From contig CAZLFA010000011.1 in assembly GCA_964558665.1 (NCBI GenBank), forward strand, positions 12,754 through 76,753: a stretch of DNA of 64,000 nt, written 5' to 3'. Position numbers and translations under genes: made by a program. The stretch comes from CAZLFA01 sp964558665. GTDB taxonomy: Bacteria > Desulfobacterota > Syntrophia > Syntrophales > PHBD01. Shown one piece after another: positions 58,317 through 64,000 of the stretch. The notes beneath the pieces were generated by a model. That model was not told where the DNA came from, searched no databases, and saw nothing but the letters and a program-made list of their open reading frames with translations. Numbering within the stretch: the first letter of the stretch is position 1; every line of letters begins with the position of its first letter.

Positions 58317-59357
58317 TTATCCTTCGGCTTCTGCAAGATCCTCGTCCGTTCCCAGCGCCGCCTCCTTGTTTGATTTATCCCAGATAGTGTGCTCCTCTAT
58401 TATCCGGTGCATGTTGGCGCGAAAGAGCCTGGCGCTCGTAAAATCGGACGCCGTCAGATCGGCGTGGGAAAAATCGGCGTAAGTGCAGTTTGCATCCTGG
58501 AACTTCGCCGCTTTGCAAACTGCTTTGACAAAAATTGCCTGCTCGATATTTGTTCCGCTCAAATCTGCCAGGCTCAGATCGCTTCCCTCAAAACAGGACT
58601 GCAATAAATCCGCACCTGTCAGCGTTGCCCCGGCCATCTTCGTCCCGTAAAACACCGACCTCTGTCCCTTGGCCCCGTCAAGCTTTGCTCCGGTCATGTC
58701 GGCGTTCATGAAATTGGTCTGCGTAATGTCGGCGCCTGTGAAATCGCATTCCTTGAGATCTGCGCCTCCGGCCTGCACACAGGAAAACTGTGCGCCGCGC
58801 AAATCCTGCCCGGCAAGGGCACAGTCTCTGAGGAAGGTCTTAAAAATCTTTGCACCTTTCAGAAGAGCGCCGGACAGATCGGCTTCATAAAAAACCGTCC
58901 GGGAAAGGTCGGTACCGGACAGATCGGCTTCCTTGAGGGAAGCCTTGTAAAGCAATGTCCTCAACAGTGTGGCGCCCGACAGATTCGCCTTGTCCAGCTT
59001 CGTGTTGTCCATGACGGCGCTGGTAAAATTGGAACCGGACAGATCGGCGCCCGTAAAATCAGATCCGGTCAGAACCGCCTGTGTCAGGTTTGCACGGCGC
59101 AGAATGATTCCGCTCAGGTTTAACTGATGCCATATCACTTTGGTAAGATCGACATCCTCAACAAGGGCTCCGGAAAAATCGCAGTTCTTGAAGCCCGTCC
59201 GCTGTATTTTCGCGCCGGACAGATTGGCGCCGCGAAAAACGACATTTTCAAAGCGCGCCCCCGACAGGTTCTCTCCGGAAAGGTTTATCCCCGTCAGATC
59301 GACGTTTTCGATGGTATCGTCTCTTTTTATAGCATCCAGCATTTCCGCTTTGGTCAT
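58317..59357 (-). CDS. Pentapeptide-repeat protein of the T6SS module
   Basis: 346 residues almost wholly of A(D/N)LxX repeats, for example LTGINLSGENLSGARFENVV, LRRANLTQAVLTGSDFTGAD and LKECDFTGADITQTNFMNAD, forming a right-handed quadrilateral beta-helix. No signal peptide or enzyme domain. In DUF2169-linked loci such proteins accompany the spike. ATG 59357 has CTGAGGAAAA upstream, and it follows the DUF2169 protein by 27 nt. Confidence 0.85.
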   Translation of the reverse strand: MTKAEMLDAIKRDDTIENVDLTGINLSGENLSGARFENVVFRGANLSGAKIQRTGFKNCDFSGALVEDVDLTKVIWHQLNLSGIILRRANLTQAVLTGSDFTGADLSGSNFTSAVMDNTKLDKANLSGATLLRTLLYKASLKEADLSGTDLSRTVFYEADLSGALLKGAKIFKTFLRDCALAGQDLRGAQFSCVQAGGADLKECDFTGADITQTNFMNADMTGAKLDGAKGQRSVFYGTKMAGATLTGADLLQSCFEGSDLSLADLSGTNIEQAIFVKAVCKAAKFQDANCTYADFSHADLTASDFTSARLFRANMHRIIEEHTIWDKSNKEAALGTDEDLAEAEG

Positions 59358-59384
59358 CGCTTTTTCCTCAGGCGCCTCATGAAT

Positions 59385-62300
59385 CTACTTTTTTTTTGGA
59401 TCCGGTTCGGGTATCAGTTCTGTTCGTTTATAGAGCTTTGTCATCTTGAGGTTTGCCTCTTCAAATTTTGTTTCCCCCACTCCCGTGCGGTAAAACTCCG
59501 CCCCGTACAGATTCGCCTTGCGCAGATCGGTCCGCACCAGTTTTGTTTTCCTCAGCGAACCGAACATCATGTTGACGCCCTGAAGGTTGGCATCCGAGAG
59601 ATCGGACTTGGTCAGACGCGCCTGACCGGCCTTGACGCCGGAAAGATCTGAGCCCGCCAGATTGCAGTCTTCAACCAGCCCTCGCTTCATATCGGAGTTC
59701 CGGAAATCACTGCCGGAGAGATCCGACCTCATCCAGCAGGCTCTATCCGCCTTAGTGTTCGTAAAGTCGCTATCCCTCATTGCCGACTCGTTCAAGATTC
59801 GGGAATTGTACATGTCTGCTCCGGAGAAATTGAGATTTTCCCCTTTTGCCTCGATAAAGATCGTGCCGCGGACTTTCCCGTCGGAGAAATTTGCCTGATC
59901 GATATTTGTCTTCAGGAAAACGGCCTTGCCCACATCCGCTCCTGAAAAATTCGCTTTCGATGCATCGGCCGAAAGGAAATAACCCTGCTTTGCCTGTGCA
60001 TCGGCGAACTTTGTCCCGACAAGCTTTGCCTTCTCAAACAGCGTCATTTCCACCTTGGCGCCTGCAAGGTCGGCTTCTGTTAAATCAGCCTCATTCATCA
60101 AGGCATGACTCATGTCGCTCAACTGCATCCTGGCTTTTACAAACTTGGCCTTTTGAAAAACACCTCTTGTCATTATTGCTTCCCGCAATGAAGCCTGAGA
60201 AAAATCGGCTTCACCGGCAAGGGCGCCGGACAGATCGACTCCGTCCAGATTGGCGCCTATCAGTTTCGCCTTTTGAAGATGGGTCCCTTTAAAACTTACT
60301 CCCCGCAGATCGAGCCCGGAGAGATCCGCCCCCGACAGGTTCTTGCCGGCAAGGCTTTTCCCCTCCTTCAACTGCAGAGCGACATCATCACGCTTGAGCT
60401 GTTTCATCGGCGCCGGGTCGTTGGGGTCTATACCGGCCTGGACCATAAGTTTTTTTGCCCAGTCAGGCGGACCTGCCTTCGATTTGGCCTTGACATCGGC
60501 CAGTTTGGCCATCCCTTCATCATGCTGTTTGGCAGCCCGGGAGAGGATCTCCATGTTTTTCTTCTCAGCCTCGAGGAGCTGCTTTTCCACGTCCGGCTTC
60601 AATTGGTTCCTGTCAGCCAGGCCTTTCCTCAGATTGGCATATTTTTCCGCATATTCCTTCTTGGCTGCGTCAAAAGGATTTGCTTCCTTCATAACGGTTT
60701 TTTCCGGTGTTTTCAGTGCCTGCTCAGGGTTGATGCCGCGATCGGTAAGCGTCTTCCTCATGCCGTCCATCATCTCTTTCTTGACCTTATCCATCTGGTT
60801 GAGGTCAGGCTGCATGCGGGCCATGAGAGTGTCGTTGACCTTCTTGATAATCCCTTCGACATCGATTACAGGCACAAGTGCTGCCAGGGCTCCCGGCTCA
60901 CCGGCATCTATCTCCTTGGGCTTCGTTTCCGGATCGGGCGCAATGCCCGGCCGCAGCGCATCGGCCACCCACTGCCACAGGTCTTTTTCCGCCTTCTTTG
61001 CCTCGAATATGTTCCTGCCTTCAGGCAGGGAAATAGACTCTGCCCGGGGAAACGCATCTTTCCACTTGTCTATGCCTCTGTCGGCTTCTTCCGGGGAACC
61101 CGGATACATGACCACAAGGACCTGGGGTGCTTTATCCAGAAATCCGGCTGTAAGTTTATCCGGCTTGACATCGGGCTTCTTCATGGCGATGACGGCACAG
61201 AACCCTCCCAATTCCTGATTAAGCAGGATCGCCTCGAGGTCATCGGACACGCGGATGAACGCCTTGTCGCCCGCCGAGTGCCCCATGGCAGTGTCCTTTG
61301 AGCCGTCCACCTTTACATCACCGGCACTGTTAAGCAGCGCGCCTCTGATGCGGCTCTTGTTAAGCGGCTTGCCCTCCCTGTCAAAAACAGGCCGGATGGT
61401 GATCCTGTCCAGTTTTGCGCCGTCGAATCTGGGAATGACAAACCCGGGAGGTATTATCAGCTCATCGGGATTGTCGGACTTTTTATCGGGTTTCAGTCCC
61501 CACTGCTGCCGGGAAAAGCGTTTCTCCTCCGTATTGATGCCGAGCCAGGAGCGCTTGACGTGATAGCGTCTGAAGCCCATTGCAGCAAGAGCAGGCAGGA
61601 AATCGGGATGCTCCATGAGGCTGTTCCGGCAATGCTCTACAAAGCGCATACCGCTGGTATGCCAGGGGTCCTCCTCTCCCTCAAAAGACTTGAGGAATCC
61701 GTCCGGATCAAACTCTTTCTCTTTGAGAAGAGCCGGGTCCATGCCGGCCATGACCTTCTTGAGATGATCTCCCACCTGCGCCATATTGGCAGCGGACTTG
61801 GCCTTCATGTCGTCAACCATGCCCGCAAGGTTCTGAAGCTTCCCTTTTGCTTCGCCGAATTGCTTTCTCGCCACGTCAAAACCACTCAGGTCGATCTTCA
61901 CTATGTGGCCGTATTTTGCCCTCAGGTCAACGAATCGCTTTTCCGCTCCGTTCAGGCGGTTTTGCGACGCATCGATGATGGACATGGAATTGTTAATGAT
62001 CTCATGGGGCGTTCGCACCGGCTGCGGTGCTTCCCCGAGGTTGCGGGCGACGGCATCGTTGATCTCCAGGGGCAGGTCCTTCAGCCTCTCGGCAGCGGCT
62101 TCCAGCTTCTTCCTGGCCTCCGCCATGGGGCCGGCTATGTCGGCTGAAACGCTTCTGTCAAGACGCTTCTTGAATTCTTCGTGGTAATGCTCTATCGGCT
62201 TCTGTTTTTCAGAAAGGCTCTCCGTGACTATATAGAGATGCAGAATATCGAGCGCCTCGTCATCCGCAACCTCCGTGCTGCCGCGGAAGACAGCTATGCC

Positions 62301-63203
62301 TCTTTCGGCATGGGGAAAGAGCCAGACAGTGTCGATGCGGGTGTTGACCTCCTTGAATATCCTTTCCCCGTCTTTGTTTTTCATGTCCTCGAGCTGATTC
62401 ATGAAGCAGCGATGCCTGAGGGCAGGGACGCGCGTTTCCAGAACCGGACTGGTCCTGTGCATGTTGCGAACAGTGATTGTCTCGCCCCCTTCAAAAAAGC
62501 GGTCCATCTGCTGGTCTTCCGGAGCGGCGTTGAAATATGTCCAGTCCATGTCATCGGGATAAAACGGCCATCTCTCCTGGAGCCACTTGTCATCGTAAGT
62601 GCCGAGTTTCCTGGAACGCTGCGGCCACATGAAATCCAGGGGAGCAAACCCTGCCGGGTCGGGCCGGTCCGCGGGAGACCCAATCAGTTTTTCCGCATGC
62701 TCGATATTAGGCAGGGGGTATATCTCTTCACCTGACGCGGACAGCACCGTTCCCATCCCGCGTCCCAGAGGATTCTTCTCGAAATCTTTACCTCCAAAAG
62801 CACGGTCATAGCTGACAGGCATCTCCGTAAACGGCTCGGGATCACTGATCACCTGCACCGCACCTGCAGCGCGTTTCCAGTAGCGGTTGCCGAACACATT
62901 CAGTGTCTTTGCAATATTACCTACCTGGAAACCCGCCTGTGATGCCATGCGTGGTTCTCCGTTCGGGGTAAAGCACCTCCCCCAGACAAGGACCTCGCCT
63001 TTAAGTTTGGGCATCGCCATGTCAAGGATGGCATCCTTCCCCAACTCGCCCTGCACAAAAGGCCACATCTCCTGCTCATTCAGGGGTGCATCCGGATTGT
63101 CAAAGGCAAAATAGGTCATGACCGTGACGGTCAGATACAGCTTGCCGGCAAGACCGAAGTGGTTGAGCAGTATCCCCTGCTCCATTTCCTTGATTACTTT
63201 CAC
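59385..63203 (-). CDS. DUF2169 protein with C-terminal pentapeptide-repeat domain
   Basis: 1272 residues from GTG 63203 (ATG 63185 is also possible). The N-terminal DUF2169 domain (about 1-340) has VTVMTYFAFDNPDAPLNEQE, VQVISDPEPFTEMPVSYDRA and NPLGRGMGTV. A long helical and charged middle (about 350-980) has no recognised family, and the C-terminal 280 residues are pentapeptide repeats (LAGKNLSGADLSGLDLRGVS onward). DUF2169-pentapeptide chains are T6SS accessory proteins thought to help load effectors on the spike. The role is inferred from context. Start of the cargo run toward the left. Confidence 0.9.
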   Translation of the reverse strand: MKVIKEMEQGILLNHFGLAGKLYLTVTVMTYFAFDNPDAPLNEQEMWPFVQGELGKDAILDMAMPKLKGEVLVWGRCFTPNGEPRMASQAGFQVGNIAKTLNVFGNRYWKRAAGAVQVISDPEPFTEMPVSYDRAFGGKDFEKNPLGRGMGTVLSASGEEIYPLPNIEHAEKLIGSPADRPDPAGFAPLDFMWPQRSRKLGTYDDKWLQERWPFYPDDMDWTYFNAAPEDQQMDRFFEGGETITVRNMHRTSPVLETRVPALRHRCFMNQLEDMKNKDGERIFKEVNTRIDTVWLFPHAERGIAVFRGSTEVADDEALDILHLYIVTESLSEKQKPIEHYHEEFKKRLDRSVSADIAGPMAEARKKLEAAAERLKDLPLEINDAVARNLGEAPQPVRTPHEIINNSMSIIDASQNRLNGAEKRFVDLRAKYGHIVKIDLSGFDVARKQFGEAKGKLQNLAGMVDDMKAKSAANMAQVGDHLKKVMAGMDPALLKEKEFDPDGFLKSFEGEEDPWHTSGMRFVEHCRNSLMEHPDFLPALAAMGFRRYHVKRSWLGINTEEKRFSRQQWGLKPDKKSDNPDELIIPPGFVIPRFDGAKLDRITIRPVFDREGKPLNKSRIRGALLNSAGDVKVDGSKDTAMGHSAGDKAFIRVSDDLEAILLNQELGGFCAVIAMKKPDVKPDKLTAGFLDKAPQVLVVMYPGSPEEADRGIDKWKDAFPRAESISLPEGRNIFEAKKAEKDLWQWVADALRPGIAPDPETKPKEIDAGEPGALAALVPVIDVEGIIKKVNDTLMARMQPDLNQMDKVKKEMMDGMRKTLTDRGINPEQALKTPEKTVMKEANPFDAAKKEYAEKYANLRKGLADRNQLKPDVEKQLLEAEKKNMEILSRAAKQHDEGMAKLADVKAKSKAGPPDWAKKLMVQAGIDPNDPAPMKQLKRDDVALQLKEGKSLAGKNLSGADLSGLDLRGVSFKGTHLQKAKLIGANLDGVDLSGALAGEADFSQASLREAIMTRGVFQKAKFVKARMQLSDMSHALMNEADLTEADLAGAKVEMTLFEKAKLVGTKFADAQAKQGYFLSADASKANFSGADVGKAVFLKTNIDQANFSDGKVRGTIFIEAKGENLNFSGADMYNSRILNESAMRDSDFTNTKADRACWMRSDLSGSDFRNSDMKRGLVEDCNLAGSDLSGVKAGQARLTKSDLSDANLQGVNMMFGSLRKTKLVRTDLRKANLYGAEFYRTGVGETKFEEANLKMTKLYKRTELIPEPDPKKK

Positions 63204-63269
63204 CTTCAGTTACCCGATAGTAATTAACGTCACTATTAACAGAGAAAAAATCCCCTGCACTACCAACCA

Positions 63270-64000
63270 TTATATCTGCTGGATGGCACCGGCCTGCTGG
63301 GCCAGCATTCCTCCGGAGGCCAGGTCAACTCCGGCTTCGGCCGTTTTCTTGGCCACTTCCTCAACGCCGAGTCCCTCTTGTACCAGTGATGTCGCTGCTG
63401 CACGCAATTCCTCACCGGTCGACTTCAAACCAACGGCTACCGTATCGATCTTGGACAACAGCGCATCAAGCCTTTCGCCCTGTGCAGCCGTGTCCAGTGC
63501 CGCAGTATCCAGCCGGGTGGCGAATGCCTTCAGCCGCTCGGCCTGGGCAGTCGTTCTTTCTCCTACTGCCTGCTCTCTGGCGCCGATTGCATTTGTCACG
63601 TTGGCGTTTACCCTTTGTTCGAGGCCGGACAGTTTGTTTCTGGTTGCAAAGAACGTTTTAACCGTTGCATAGGCTTTCCAGTTTTCGGCGCTGACGTTGC
63701 AATGGAAGTTGCTCAATTTTGCAATCGACGGCCACAGGGCTTCCCAGCTTATCCCGAGGATGCCGTATGTCCTGAAACCACCCGTGAACCAGGCGCGCGC
63801 GCCCACCACGATATCTGTCGATTCACCGAAGATGATTGCATTCTTCGCCTGGGCCTGGATCTCCAGCCAGCCGTCCGTCTTCTCTGCTATCCCCCAGTGT
63901 GTTGTGGAAGTTTTATAGTCATTCTCTTCCGCTGCGGTGGCGGGGTCGTTGGGGGCGCCGATGCGCACAAAACTGTTCTGATTCGGCGTGTGCATCAGTA
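63270..64000 (-). CDS. Probable VgrG-type spike protein, N-terminus beyond window
   Basis: The frame is open at the right edge, so only the C-terminal 243 residues are seen (the Met at 63995 is probably internal). NQNSFVRIGAPNDPATAAEE and GIAEKTDGWLEIQAQAKNAI with FGESTDIVVGARAWFTGGFR resemble the VgrG C-terminal beta-helix region. The last 150 residues are heptad-like coiled coil (RLKAFATRLDTAALDTAAQG; LDALLSKIDTVAVGLKSTGE). No catalytic motif was seen. Its position before the DUF2169 gene supports a T6SS spike; the VgrG assignment is tentative. Confidence 0.6.
   Translation of the reverse strand, partial: LMHTPNQNSFVRIGAPNDPATAAEENDYKTSTTHWGIAEKTDGWLEIQAQAKNAIIFGESTDIVVGARAWFTGGFRTYGILGISWEALWPSIAKLSNFHCNVSAENWKAYATVKTFFATRNKLSGLEQRVNANVTNAIGAREQAVGERTTAQAERLKAFATRLDTAALDTAAQGERLDALLSKIDTVAVGLKSTGEELRAAATSLVQEGLGVEEVAKKTAEAGVDLASGGMLAQQAGAIQQI

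Overview
The window looks like chromosome from an anaerobic, syntroph-like Desulfobacterota (deltaproteobacterial) organism. This is inferred from gene content, not from a database match. The indicators are a four-subunit 2-oxoacid:ferredoxin oxidoreductase, lipopolysaccharide core genes (Gram-negative), very large PAS-rich sensor kinases, an F-type c subunit with sodium-type ligands, a candidate selenoprotein, and type VI secretion accessory genes. No rRNA, tRNA or CRISPR array was seen.

Layout. (1) 1-18.8 kb: one minus-strand block of signalling genes: two methyl-accepting chemotaxis proteins, a hybrid kinase with two receiver domains and an HPt domain, an HD-GYP response regulator, a PAS/GAF protein with fused PP2C phosphatase and anti-sigma-type kinase beside its likely STAS substrate, a lone receiver protein, and a NarL-type regulator overlapping a 1.4-kb-residue-class PAS kinase. 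(2) 19-31 kb: a FAD oxidoreductase, an orphan NusG paralogue, an RNase Z-like enzyme, the ferredoxin oxidoreductase operon with an ACT protein, a GGQ-only release-factor-like protein, a lone atpE, groES-groEL and a membrane histidine kinase. (3) 31-36 kb: Trm112-like protein, two heptosyltransferases, gmhB, a lipid A acyltransferase and lptG. (4) 36-50 kb: an RlmI-type methyltransferase, a Tat-signal L-serine dehydratase paired with an AspT-like transporter, an OmpR-type two-component system divergent from a B12/radical-SAM protein, mannose-1-phosphate guanylyltransferase, a PilZ protein, an HMA-fold protein with an in-frame UGA, an aminotransferase, an M15-like peptidase and a nitrilase-family amidase. 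(5) 50.5-56 kb: an AT-richer accessory stretch with a duplicated putative lipoprotein, a glycine-zipper protein paired with a membrane protein, an IS3 remnant, a PIN/RHH toxin-antitoxin pair and an exported hypothetical. (6) 56-64 kb: a type VI secretion cargo module (DUF4150/PAAR-like, DUF3540, pentapeptide-repeat, DUF2169-pentapeptide, and a probable VgrG C-terminus running off the edge).

The strongest novelty candidates are the 99-residue periplasmic protein at 46741-47040, whose UGA lies in a C-x-x-U motif followed at the right distance by a SECIS-like hairpin; the serine dehydratase with a complete twin-arginine signal peptide; and a dispersed family of imperfect palindromes found only between genes (about 18.9, 21.6, 29.2, 33.1, 51.9 and 58.2 kb). 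The NusG orphan, the sodium-type atpE and the glycine-zipper/membrane pair are further leads.
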